Shown here piece by piece: positions 24,727 through 32,546 of a stretch of 64,000 nucleotides of DNA; the first letter of the stretch is position 1, and each line of letters opens with the position of its first letter. The notes beneath the pieces were generated by a model. That model saw only the letters and a program-made list of their open reading frames with translations. It made no database searches and was not told the DNA's origin. The DNA comes from Ovoidimarina sediminis (GTDB lineage Bacteria > Pseudomonadota > Alphaproteobacteria > Rhodobacterales > Rhodobacteraceae). A program made the position numbers and the translations under genes. The stretch spans positions 186,001 through 250,000 of the forward strand of contig NZ_JAWHTE010000001.1 in assembly GCF_032586175.1 (NCBI RefSeq). The letters are read 5' to 3'.

Positions 24727-25212
24727 TTATTCGGCCTCGTCCATCCTGGTGGCGTTGAGCTGTTCGTAGCGTTCGCCGCCCAGACGGTTGTAGAGATCGA
24801 GCTGGGTTTCGAGGAAATCGATATGGCCTTCCTCGTCGGCCATCAGATCCTCGAACAGGGCCATTGAGACGTAATCGCCCGCATCGCGGCAGACGTCGCG
24901 CGCTTCCTTGTAAAGCGCGCGGGCGTCGATTTCGGCCGCGAGATCGCATTCGAGCGTTTCCTTCGCGGTCTGGCCGATGCGCAGGGGATCGAGCTTTTGC
25001 AGGTTCGGGTGGCCTTCGAGGAAGATGATCCGCTCGATCAGCTTGTCGGCGTGCTGCATCTCTTCGATGCTTTCCTCGCGGCTTTTCTTCGCCATCGCAC
25101 CAAGGCCCCAGTCTTCCTGAAGCCGGTAGTGCAGCCAGTACTGGCTGACCGCGGTGAGTTCGTGCCGCAAGGCCCGGTTGAGGTAATCGAGGACTTTGTC
25201 GTCGCCTTTCAT
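24727..25212 (-). CDS. bfr: Bacterioferritin
   Basis: 24-subunit haem-containing iron storage protein with ferroxidase activity. The 161-residue protein has the diiron ligands in their usual places: E18, E51 and H54 (EEMQHADK), E94, and E127/H130 in the DEEGHIDF stretch. Met52, the axial haem ligand, is present. The start is ATG at 25212, which overlaps the stop of bfd by 4 bp, so the two are co-translated. The pair suggests iron storage with ferredoxin-assisted release. Confidence 0.97.
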   Translation of the reverse strand: MKGDDKVLDYLNRALRHELTAVSQYWLHYRLQEDWGLGAMAKKSREESIEEMQHADKLIERIIFLEGHPNLQKLDPLRIGQTAKETLECDLAAEIDARALYKEARDVCRDAGDYVSMALFEDLMADEEGHIDFLETQLDLYNRLGGERYEQLNATRMDEAE

Positions 25213-25454
25213 GGTGTCTTCCCTGTTCTGGCTGTGTGCCGGAGGTTCTGGAGTTCTGCGGGGATTTCGAGGTTCGCGTTCCCGCGCATGGTGGACAGGA
25301 ACAGCGGCATGCAGCCGCCGCAATCGGCGGATTTGCCCAGCGCGCGGTAGACTTTCCCCGGGGTGATGAGGGTGTCTGGATCGGCCGCGCGCATCCAGTC
25401 GATCGCCGCGTGGATGTCGGTGTCGGAAATGTTCGTGCAGTGGCAGACGATCAT
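25209..25454 (-). CDS. bfd: Bacterioferritin-associated ferredoxin
   Basis: Small [2Fe-2S] protein that reduces bacterioferritin to mobilise stored iron. The 81-residue protein has the BFD-type cysteine pattern C4-x-C6 and C45-x2-C48 (MIVCHC, DCGGC). The C-terminal 25 residues beyond the fold are not conserved as far as I can judge. The start is ATG at 25454. It overlaps the bfr start by 4 bp. The upstream gap to the L,D-transpeptidase start is 246 bp and holds an AT-rich stretch (25480-25540) suited to an iron-regulated promoter, though I cannot name a specific box. Confidence 0.93.
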   Translation of the reverse strand: MIVCHCTNISDTDIHAAIDWMRAADPDTLITPGKVYRALGKSADCGGCMPLFLSTMRGNANLEIPAELQNLRHTARTGKTP

Positions 25455-25573
25455 GCCGGGTTCCGCGCGGGCCTCTGTAATCCGAGTCTTTTAATCAACA
25501 AATGCGACAATACCTGACTATTTCACTTTGAAAAGAGGTTTGTCGTGGCCGGACGAATTTTCGCGAGGGCGAC

Positions 25574-25651
25574 GTGCCGTCTTGCACGGTCCCGAAACAG
25601 TGATGGGCCCGCATGCGGCGGCGTCTTGCATGCCTGCTTGCAAGACGGCAC
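25574..25651. repeat. Three-copy CGTCTTGCA repeat cluster upstream of the L,D-transpeptidase gene
   Basis: GTGCCGTCTTGCA (25574-25586) and TGCAAGACGGCAC (25639-25651) are perfect 13-bp inverted arms. A third copy of CGTCTTGCA lies at 25622-25630 and forms a tighter inverted pair with 25639-25647 (8-base spacer). The cluster ends 49 bases before the L,D-transpeptidase start. Possible readings are an operator array with switchable pairing or an alternative RNA hairpin. Confidence 0.65.
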
Positions 25652-25700
25652 CCTGCCGGCCGGAGGTCCGGGTTCGGGCAGGAGACACCGAGGTGATTTG

Positions 25701-26273
25701 ATGGACCGGCGCGCGCTGATCCTGTCGGGACTGGCCGCCGCCCTAGCCGGGGCGGGGGGCGCCCATGCGCAGAGCTTCGAGCGGCGGCGCGAGGTGCCTT
25801 CGGATCTGCGCCCGCGGATCGTGCGCATCTCTGGCCCAGGCCCCGGGGAAATCCACGTGGTGCCGCGGGATTTCGCGCTTTACTGGACGCTCGGGGACGG
25901 GAACGCGATCCGCTATGCCTGCGGGATCGGGCGGCCCGGGCTGTACCAGGCCGGCACGTTCTATGTGGGCGACAAGAGGAAGTGGCCGCGCTGGACGCCG
26001 ACGCCGGGGATGATCGCGCGGGAGCCCGAGATCTATGCGAAGTGGCGGAACGGGATGCCCGGGGGGCCCGGCAACCCGCTTGGGGCGCGGGCGCTGTATC
26101 TGTACCGGCCGGGCGGCGGGGATTCCTTTCTGCGCATCCACGGATCGCCCGATCCGGGCGGGTTGGGACGCGAAGTTTCGAACGGCTGCGCGCGGCTGAT
26201 GAACGAGCATGTGATCGCGCTTTACGATCAGGTGCCGTTGAGAACGACGGTGGTTCTGCACCCCAAGGGCTGA
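25701..26273 (+). CDS. L,D-transpeptidase (YkuD family), exported
   Basis: Predicted periplasmic enzyme that forms 3-3 peptidoglycan cross-links or attaches proteins to the wall. The 190-residue protein has an N-terminal signal (DRRALILSGLAAALAGAGGAHA) with two arginines, possibly Tat-like. The YkuD catalytic motif runs from H147 (RIHGS) to C163 (SNGCARL). The length matches the ErfK/YbiS-type short forms. The start is ATG at 25701 with GAGGTG upstream; an in-frame extension to 25545 would lie across the repeat cluster and is not favoured. The next gene, an exported protein of unknown function, follows by 102 bp on the same strand. Confidence 0.9.
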   Translation: MDRRALILSGLAAALAGAGGAHAQSFERRREVPSDLRPRIVRISGPGPGEIHVVPRDFALYWTLGDGNAIRYACGIGRPGLYQAGTFYVGDKRKWPRWTPTPGMIAREPEIYAKWRNGMPGGPGNPLGARALYLYRPGGGDSFLRIHGSPDPGGLGREVSNGCARLMNEHVIALYDQVPLRTTVVLHPKG

Positions 26274-26375
26274 GGCCGCAGATGGCCCGAAGCCGGGATT
26301 CGTGGTAGACTGACACATTGCCGACCTGAGCGGAGGCGCCCCTTCGCCGGGCCATTTCAAGCTTGCAGGTTCGTT

Positions 26376-27356
26376 ATGCGCCATTTGATATTTCCCGCCC
26401 TTCTGGGGCTTGCGACCGTATTTTCCGGAACCAGCGCCAGCGCGGAGGAGCACACGGGCCGCTGGCAGGAGACCGGGGAGCGGATCGCAATGCGCGCCCT
26501 GCCCCGGAGAACCCCTGCCCTTCCCGGCCGCGCGATACCGGCGCAGGCCGGCTATATCTGCGGGCCCGATCTGACGACCGAGCTTTACGGGCTCCTTGAC
26601 CAGGTGATCTATGATTTCCGGTATACGCTGATCGTGGACAGCCAGCAGAGGCTGCGGTGCGATGCGCTCGTTGACCTGCGGCCGACGGAACGGGGCAGCA
26701 CATTGGGCGAGGTGGCGTGGGATCTGAAACCGTTCTTTCCGCCCTACAGGATCGTCGAGATCATCGACTATCACGAATCTCCCCGCCAATGCGCGACGCC
26801 CTGGGACCAGAGCGACGGCGCGGCCTTTCCCTGCGGCGGCACGATCGCGTTCGAGGGCGAGTGCGTGCATGCCTCGGTGGCGAACTACATCTTCTGGGGG
26901 GTCGCCTTCGAGCTTTGCGGCGAGATCGATGCCGATTACCGGACGGAGATGGCGACGCTGGAATACATCCGCAACAACCTGTTCAAGCGGCTGGGGAACC
27001 TTGTTTCGTCGGACGGCGTCCCAGATCAGTGGATCGAGGCCATGACGGAAAGCCAGGACCTGATGATCGATCTAGGCGCCGTCTATGCGGCCTACCGGAG
27101 GGCGATGTTCGACATCGAGGATCTGAAGCGCGAGGGGCTTGAGGGGACAGACGACCTGAGGGATGCCGTGGACGTTGCGCGCGATGCGCTGGAGGCGTTC
27201 GAGGAGGCGCGGGAGGAATACGTCGCGGACCTGAACGACATCGAGGGGCTGCGGGAGCGGGCCTGCGCCACGACCTGTTCGATTTCGGGGCGGACGATGG
27301 ATGCGATCCGCGGCAGGCTCGATTACCGGTGGCTCGAGTCGGCGTCGCCGCGCTAG
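26376..27356 (+). CDS. Exported cysteine-containing protein of unknown function
   Basis: I do not recognise this 326-residue protein. It has a Sec signal peptide (MRHLIFPALLGLATVFSGTSASA, about 23 residues). A middle region contains paired cysteines (YICGPD, RCDAL, RQCATPW, FPCGG, GECVHAS, ELCGEID), likely disulfide-bonded in the periplasm. A long charged helical stretch at about 225-300 (repeated DLRDAV, ALEAFEEAREEY) looks like a coiled coil and ends near RACATTCSI. It follows the L,D-transpeptidase by 102 bp and converges with an HNH endonuclease gene 5 bp away. A cell-envelope role is only a guess from location. Confidence 0.75.
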   Translation: MRHLIFPALLGLATVFSGTSASAEEHTGRWQETGERIAMRALPRRTPALPGRAIPAQAGYICGPDLTTELYGLLDQVIYDFRYTLIVDSQQRLRCDALVDLRPTERGSTLGEVAWDLKPFFPPYRIVEIIDYHESPRQCATPWDQSDGAAFPCGGTIAFEGECVHASVANYIFWGVAFELCGEIDADYRTEMATLEYIRNNLFKRLGNLVSSDGVPDQWIEAMTESQDLMIDLGAVYAAYRRAMFDIEDLKREGLEGTDDLRDAVDVARDALEAFEEAREEYVADLNDIEGLRERACATTCSISGRTMDAIRGRLDYRWLESASPR

Positions 27357-27361
27357 GGCCG

Positions 27362-27946
27362 CTATTCCTCGAGTTCCGCGTCCCAGTAGAGGAAATCGAG
27401 CCAGGTTTCGTGCAGGTGGTTGGGCGGGAACTTCCGCCCCTGGTTGCGCAGCTCCTCCGCCGCCGGGCGGCGGGGGGCGCGGCGGAGCGACATGCCGACC
27501 TGGCCCAGGCTTTTCGAGCCCTTGCGCAGGTTGCATTTGGCGCAGGCCGCGACGACGTTTTCCCAGCTTGTGATCCCGCCTCGGGCGCGGGGCACGACGT
27601 GATCGAAGGTCAGATCCCCACGCGAGCCGCAATACTGGCAGCAGAAACCATCCCTCAGAAAAAGATTGAAGCGCGTGAAGGCCACGCGCTTCTGGGGTTT
27701 GATATAGTCCTTGAGCACAACGACCGAGGGTATTCGGATCTCGGTCGAGGGGCTTCGGACAACTTCGTCATATTCCGCGAGAATTGTCACCCGGTCGAGC
27801 CAGGCGGCCTTCACAGCCTCCTGCCAGGGCCAGAGCGAGAGCGGGTAATAGGAGAGCGGGCGGTAATCTGCGTTCAGGACAAGCGCGGGGTTGTGGCGCA
27901 AGCTGTTCGGTTCACGTACGAAACTCGTCCTGAATTCTGCGTTCAT
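27362..27946 (-). CDS. HNH endonuclease
   Basis: Predicted metal-dependent nuclease of 194 residues. The HNH core is clear: a zinc-type CQYCGS pair, DHVVPRARGGITSWENVVAAC with the His-Asn signature, then CAKCNLRKG. The N-terminal half (ALVLNADYRPLSYYPLSLWPWQEAVKAAW) is the conserved extension seen in a chromosomal HNH family widespread in Alphaproteobacteria and is not restriction- or phage-specific. The start is ATG at 27946, where the conserved sequence begins. A 193-bp gap separates it from the dioxygenase gene. The biological target is unknown. Confidence 0.9.
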   Translation of the reverse strand: MNAEFRTSFVREPNSLRHNPALVLNADYRPLSYYPLSLWPWQEAVKAAWLDRVTILAEYDEVVRSPSTEIRIPSVVVLKDYIKPQKRVAFTRFNLFLRDGFCCQYCGSRGDLTFDHVVPRARGGITSWENVVAACAKCNLRKGSKSLGQVGMSLRRAPRRPAAEELRNQGRKFPPNHLHETWLDFLYWDAELEE

Positions 27947-28139
27947 CTGCGACTCCGTTCCCGCCCTGTCTGCCTCGCTGCCCGGCACCAGAGCGGGACA
28001 TCCCGCCCCAGCTTAGGCAAACTATATATGGCGTTATCCGCCTGACAACCCCTACAGTTTGTGAGCTGTCCGGGCAGATCCGTTGCATGGGCAGATGACA
28101 GGCATGTGACGGGTGTCCACAGAGTTATCCACAAGACGG

Positions 28140-28991
28140 TCAGGCGGCCCAGTCCGCCATGTCCCGCCCGCCGAAGACCACGCGGCGCATTTCGCGGCGG
28201 TGCCCGTGGTAATCGTTGATGGCGTAGTGCTGGGTGGCGTAATTGTCCCAGATCGCCGTCATGCCCGGGTGCCAGCGCAGGCGGAGCGTGTGTTCTGGCA
28301 ATGTGGCGTGGGCCTGGACCTGGGCGAGGATGGGCTGGCTGGCCTCCTCGCTCATCCCTTCGATGCGAAGGGCGTAGGTGGGGTTGAGGAACAGCCCCTT
28401 CCGCCCGGTGACCGGATGGGTCAGGACGGCGGGGTGCCAGCGTTCGCGGTCGGCATCGGGATCGCCGCGTTTCGTGCTGCGCTTCATGGCCTGTTCTTCG
28501 AGGGGTGGCGCCCAGCGAATGCCGTAGGGCTTGCCCACATGGGCGACGCGCGCCCCGTCGAGAAGGGATTTCAGGGGATCGGGCAGAGTTTCCCACGCCG
28601 CCTGCTGGCTGGCGAACATCGTGTCGCCGCCCTGGGGCGGGATATCTATGCCATGGAGGACGGAGCCGCCGGGGGGTGTGTCGAGGAAGGACAGGTCGGT
28701 GTGCCAGCCGCCGCCGAAGACGCCGGTGCGTTCATGGGCTTCCTTGACGACATGGGTCATCTCGGGCGCCTCGGGCGGGCCCGGGGCGTAGGGGTTCACC
28801 TCCGCCGGGCCGAAGACGCGGGCGAGGCGGCGCTGGGCCTCGACCGTCAGCGGCTGATCGGGGATGACGATGACGAGATGGTCGGCCAGCGCCTGACGGA
28901 GGGCTGCGGCGAGATCGTCGGAGATCGGCCCGGTGACGTCGAGCCCGGTGAGTTCGGCGCCGAAGGCGCCGGTGATTCTGCGGATGTCCAT
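28140..28991 (-). CDS. TauD/TfdA family Fe(II)/2-oxoglutarate dioxygenase
   Basis: Oxygenase of the taurine/alpha-ketoglutarate type, which hydroxylates a substrate such as an alkyl sulfonate, sulfate ester or phenoxy acid. The 283-residue protein has the facial triad H97-x-D99 (GWHTDLSF) and H255 (TQHYAINDY), plus the 2-oxoglutarate-binding arginine in HRREMRR. The size matches TauD. The start is ATG at 28991. It is transcribed in the same direction as the esterase gene upstream (34 bp). There is no taurine or sulfonate transport gene nearby, so the substrate stays open. Confidence 0.9.
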   Translation of the reverse strand: MDIRRITGAFGAELTGLDVTGPISDDLAAALRQALADHLVIVIPDQPLTVEAQRRLARVFGPAEVNPYAPGPPEAPEMTHVVKEAHERTGVFGGGWHTDLSFLDTPPGGSVLHGIDIPPQGGDTMFASQQAAWETLPDPLKSLLDGARVAHVGKPYGIRWAPPLEEQAMKRSTKRGDPDADRERWHPAVLTHPVTGRKGLFLNPTYALRIEGMSEEASQPILAQVQAHATLPEHTLRLRWHPGMTAIWDNYATQHYAINDYHGHRREMRRVVFGGRDMADWAA

Positions 28992-29025
28992 GGGGCGAGT
29001 GTAGGCCCCCTGCCCCGGGATGTGA

Positions 29026-29691
29026 TCAGCCGATGCCGAGCTTGTCGCGCATGAAGGCGAGCGCGACGGAGAGCCCGTCGGGCGCGATGCCGTGGCCGGT
29101 GCCCTTCATGACATGGGCGTAGACCTCGAAATCAGCGGCGGTGAGCGCCTGGCCCGCCTCGTGCATCGAGGCGAAGGGGACGACATCGTCGGCATCGCCG
29201 TGGATCAGCATGATCGGCGGGCGGGAGACGGTTTCGGCGGCAAGCGCCTCGGGCACGAGGAGGCGGCCAGAGATGCCGACGACGCCGCCCACGGGCGCGC
29301 GCCGGCGGGGGGCGACGTGGAGCGAGATCATGCAGCCCTGACTGAACCCGAAGAGGATCAGCCGGTCGGGCGAGAGGGAAAGCTCGGCCAGCAGCCCGTC
29401 GAGCATCGCGTTCACATCGGTGATGGAGGCCTGCATGGCGGCGGAGGCCTGTTCCTCGCTCGAGCCATCGAGCCAGGGAATGGGCGACCACTGGAAGCCC
29501 ATCGGGTTGTTGGTGCAGGGATCGGGGGCGTCGGGGGCGACGAAGGCCGTATCGGGCATGTGCGGGCCCAGGGGATCGGCGAGCCCCAGAAGATCGCGCC
29601 CGTCGGCGCCGTAGCCATGCAGGAAGACGACGAGCGATGTGGCCGTGCCGGAGGCCGCGTCGCGGCGGTGAAGGGTGAGTTCGCGCGTCAT
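29026..29691 (-). CDS. Alpha/beta hydrolase, carboxylesterase/phospholipase family
   Basis: Predicted cytoplasmic esterase or lysophospholipase of 221 residues. It has LVVFLHGYGADGRDL (oxyanion region, 21-34), the nucleophile elbow GFSQG with Ser117, LIHGDADDVVPF containing the catalytic Asp, and GTGHGI with the catalytic His. It belongs to the abhydrolase_2 group with a length typical for that family. The start is ATG at 29691. Its stop is 34 bp before the TauD-like gene. Natural substrates of this family are poorly predictable from sequence. Confidence 0.92.
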   Translation of the reverse strand: MTRELTLHRRDAASGTATSLVVFLHGYGADGRDLLGLADPLGPHMPDTAFVAPDAPDPCTNNPMGFQWSPIPWLDGSSEEQASAAMQASITDVNAMLDGLLAELSLSPDRLILFGFSQGCMISLHVAPRRRAPVGGVVGISGRLLVPEALAAETVSRPPIMLIHGDADDVVPFASMHEAGQALTAADFEVYAHVMKGTGHGIAPDGLSVALAFMRDKLGIG

Positions 29692-29848
29692 GGGGTGCCT
29701 TTCGGGTTCCGGGTGCCCCCGGGTGTAGGCGGTGGGAGGATGGGGTGCAATGGCGGGAGAGGGATTGCGCGCGGCAGGTGATGTGCGCTGCCTGAGACGG
29801 CGCGGCCTGCCTAAGGTTTCAGCCGTATCGCCTTCTGGAGCCGCATCG

Positions 29849-30434
29849 TTGGACTGTCGCGCCGCCCGCCTCGCGTGTCTTGTGAGTTTCCGGTCGGCGG
29901 TTCTGCTTGTCTGCCTGCAGGTCGCCTATGCGGTGATGCTGACATCGGGATTGCTGGCGCGGGTGGCACCGGACAGGCCCATAGGCGATCCCTATTTCAC
30001 GCGCATGGAGGGCCTTGTTCTTGCGATCATGCCGGCCATGATCTGCTTTGCGGCGGGTGTTCATGCGCTGACGGAGCCGCAGCGCAGGGTGTTTTCGCTG
30101 GCCGCGCTTGTCTTCCTTGCCGTCGCAACCGCAATCACCTTGTCCGAGCATGGTGCGATCCTGTTCCTGAGCCGGGACCCGGCCTTTGCGGGGGTGGCAC
30201 ATGTCTTTGCGTTCGAGTGGCCCTCGGTCGTCTATCTGCTGGACGTGCTGGCCTAGTATTTCTTCTTTGGCCTCTTCGCGCTCTCGCTTGCCCTGTCATT
30301 CGGGCGACATGGGCCTGCGGAATGTCGGGATCCCGGGCTATGTGGGCGTGTTCACCGTTGCGGTGGCGCTTGTTGCGTGGCGCATCGGGGGCCGGTTGCG
30401 ACAATCGGCACACTCGCCGGGATCGGCTGGATAG
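29849..30434 (+). pseudogene. Disrupted membrane protein gene (internal stop plus frameshift)
   Basis: Open reading with four or five hydrophobic segments, interrupted twice. From a TTG at 29849 (GGAG upstream) the frame runs to a TAG at 30254-30256, right after VYLLDVLA. The same frame then continues sensibly as YFFFGLFALSLALSF, which reads as a membrane helix, so TAG probably replaces TGG (Trp). Around 30305 the coding sense moves to another frame (GLRNVGIPGYVGVFTVAVALVAWRIGGRL) up to 30434, implying a one-base insertion or a two-base deletion. The likely intact protein was an integral membrane protein of about 190 residues, function unknown. It converges with a second disrupted gene. A sequencing error could explain one lesion but hardly both. 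Confidence 0.6.
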
Positions 30435-30438
30435 ATCC

Positions 30439-30993
30439 TCAGGGCGCCGGGGGCGTGAGGGCAGCGCGGTAATCCTCGATCCAGCGGCGTTCGCACCAGG
30501 CGTTTTCGCCGTTGCGCGCGATCTCTTCCAATTCGCGTTCCGGGGTGAGGCCGCGGGACCACGGGAGAATGCGGGTTTCGGCGATCTCGCGCAGCGTGCG
30601 CAGCCGGTCTTCGACCTCGCGGGCGGGCGCGGCAGCGAACTCGAGCGTGTCATAGCCGTAGCGGCCCCTGTTCTTCGGACGGTAAGGCTGGTGCCGTCAG
30701 CTGTCGCCCGAGAAATCGTAGAAGGTGAGCTTTCTGGGGAAGTCCGACACGTCGAGGGTTTCGAGACCGGGATCGTCGCTTCGGACCGGGCGCAGGACGC
30801 TGTGGCGAAACACGATCACCGTGCGGATCGTCCCCGGGCGGGCGAAGCGGCCGCGGAGCCGGAGGATCCGGAGATCGCGGCCGTCCTCGAGATGCTTCAG
30901 GGATTTGCCGCGCCCGACCCGGGCGAAACCGAGAGCCAGGAGCGGATCTTCGAAGACCCGGGTGTAAAGGGCGTTGAAGTCGTGGTTCTTCAT
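30439..30993 (-). pseudogene. Disrupted gene, in-frame TGA (DUF4304-like N-terminal part)
   Basis: An ATG at 30993 opens 98 codons beginning MKNHDFNALYTRVFEDPLLALGF. The frame then meets TGA at 30697-30699 (FYDFSGDS then stop). It continues without shift as RHQPYRPKNRGRYGYDTLEF and ends at 30439 with a natural TGA, making 184 codons in all. The continuation has good coding character and amphipathic helices (VEDRLRTLREIAETRILPW). The simplest reading is a TGG-to-TGA nonsense change; the first 98 residues alone might still be made. Similarity to DUF4304 is an impression. The gene sits 1 base from the glycosylase stop, as in an operon. Confidence 0.65.
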
Positions 30994-30994
30994 C

Positions 30995-31627
30995 CTAGCG
31001 CACCCCCTCCCGCTCCTTAGCGACGCGGTAATAGGTCCAGAGGAGCCGCGCCGCGACGCCGCGCCAGGGGGACCAGGGTTCGGCGAGGGTGCGCAGCGCG
31101 CGTTCGCTGGGCCGGGCGTCGAGATCGAAGAGGATGCGGGCGGCTTCCTGGAGCGCGAGATCGCCCGGTGCGAAGACATCCGCGCGGCCGAGAGAGAACA
31201 TGGCGTAGATCTCTGCCGTCCAGCAGCCGATGCCGGGCACGGCGATCAGGGTTTCGATCACCTCGTCGGTGGGACGGGTGCGGAGATCGGCATAGCGGAT
31301 GCCCGAGCGGGCGAGTTCGCGGGCATAGCGGATCTTCTGGCGGGAGAGGCCGCAGGCGCGCAGGTCGTCCTCCGAGGCGCGGAGAATCTTGCGCGGGCCG
31401 ACATGGCCCGCCGCGCGAAGCCGGTTCCAGATCGCATCGGCCGCGGCGACCGAGACCTGCTGGCTGACGATGGCGTCGAGGAGCGCGGCGAAACCATCCT
31501 TCCGGAGGCGCAGCGGGAGCGGCCCGGTTTCCTGAAGCGCCCGCGCGAAGCGGGGTTCGCGGGCCGCGAGATAGGCCGCGCCCTCGGCGACGCAGTCATG
31601 GGTCTGGATGATACGGCCGATCGTCAT
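30995..31627 (-). CDS. DNA-3-methyladenine glycosylase II family protein (AlkA-like)
   Basis: Base-excision repair glycosylase that removes alkylated purines. The 210-residue protein is a single HhH-GPD domain: the helix-hairpin-helix is LIAVPGIGCWTAEIYAMF (127-144), followed by VFAPGDLAL with catalytic D156. QQVSVAAADAIW near residue 57 is another family feature. It lacks the N-terminal TBP-like domain of E. coli AlkA, matching the short bacterial form. The start is ATG at 31627, 11 bp after cobK. No iron-sulfur cysteines follow, which separates it from endonuclease III. Confidence 0.92.
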   Translation of the reverse strand: MTIGRIIQTHDCVAEGAAYLAAREPRFARALQETGPLPLRLRKDGFAALLDAIVSQQVSVAAADAIWNRLRAAGHVGPRKILRASEDDLRACGLSRQKIRYARELARSGIRYADLRTRPTDEVIETLIAVPGIGCWTAEIYAMFSLGRADVFAPGDLALQEAARILFDLDARPSERALRTLAEPWSPWRGVAARLLWTYYRVAKEREGVR

Positions 31628-31638
31628 GGCCCCGACCC

Positions 31639-32373
31639 TTACAGCCGACGGCGCACCCAGGCCAGCGCTTCGGAGATTGTGCGGATGCGGGGAACCTCGG
31701 GCTGCGGCGGGCGGCGGACCATGCCGACGGGAAGGCCCAGCCGCTGTGCGGCCTCGATCACCGGCATGGAGCCCGTGCCGCCGGAATTGCGCGCGACGAT
31801 CCAGTTGACGCCGAGGCTGCGAAGCCCCGCGATCTCGTTCGTGACGGGAAGCTGGACGGGGCGATGAATGAAGGCGCCTTCTTCGAAGGGAAAGGGATCA
31901 CTGCCGCGATCGCGGACGCGGACGAATATCGGGCGCTTGCCGAGGGCGCGGAACGCCTCGAGCCTGCGGCGGCCCGTCATCAGAAGGACGCGAGCCGCGT
32001 CGGGGACGTGGCCCGCCGCTTCTTCCTCGGAGTTGAGGAACACCCAGTTGTCGTCGCGCCCCGGCGTCCAGGCCGGGCGGAGGAACTGGACATAGGGCAC
32101 GCCGAGATCGGCGCAGACCGCCGCGGTGCGCGAGCTGATCGAGACCGCGAAGGGATGGGTGACGTCGAGGACCGCGCCCACGTTTTCGGTCGTCATCCAG
32201 TCGTGGAAGCGGTCGACCCCGCCCCAGCCGCCGATCCGCATCGGCACGTTCATCGCAAGCGGGGCCCGGGAAGCGCGTGCCATGGACGCGGTGACAGACA
32301 CCCGGCCGTCACGCGAAAGCGCGTGGCCGATCTCCACCGATTCCGGCGTTCCTGCCAAAAGCAGCAGGCGCAT
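31639..32373 (-). CDS. cobK: Cobalt-precorrin-6A/precorrin-6A reductase
   Basis: NADPH-dependent reductase of corrin ring synthesis (vitamin B12 pathway). The 244-residue protein has the CobK start LLLLAGTPESVEIGHAL, DVTHPFAVSISSRTAAVC in the active-site region and RIRTISEALAW near the end. ARNSGGTGSMPVIEAA resembles the family ARxSGGxGGxxKIxAA signature. The start is ATG at 32373. It is not next to other cob genes here, which is common in Rhodobacteraceae. It precedes the glycosylase gene by 11 bp on the same strand. Confidence 0.92.
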   Translation of the reverse strand: MRLLLLAGTPESVEIGHALSRDGRVSVTASMARASRAPLAMNVPMRIGGWGGVDRFHDWMTTENVGAVLDVTHPFAVSISSRTAAVCADLGVPYVQFLRPAWTPGRDDNWVFLNSEEEAAGHVPDAARVLLMTGRRRLEAFRALGKRPIFVRVRDRGSDPFPFEEGAFIHRPVQLPVTNEIAGLRSLGVNWIVARNSGGTGSMPVIEAAQRLGLPVGMVRRPPQPEVPRIRTISEALAWVRRRL

Positions 32374-32546
32374 CGTGTTTCCTCCCGTTCCGCAGGGCTC
32401 ACTTATCGCAGTTTGCGATCTTCGCGCGCGCAACCCTGGCGGATATTAGCAAGGTTACGCGCACGCATAAAGTTCTCCTCCGTGGCAACACGTCGCGCCC
32501 CTCGCCTGTGCTTGTCGCCCCCCGTGCAAGGGCGTAGATCGGGGCA

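Noticed and set aside
25545..25700. N-terminal extension of the L,D-transpeptidase to 25545.
   Set aside because: It would place the repeat cluster inside the coding region and put an Arg-rich stretch before a clear signal peptide; the ATG at 25701 has a good ribosome binding site.
30697..30699. In-frame TGA considered as a selenocysteine codon.
   Set aside because: The product is not a known selenoprotein, no selenium insertion hairpin is apparent, and the neighbouring gene shows a comparable Trp-to-stop change.
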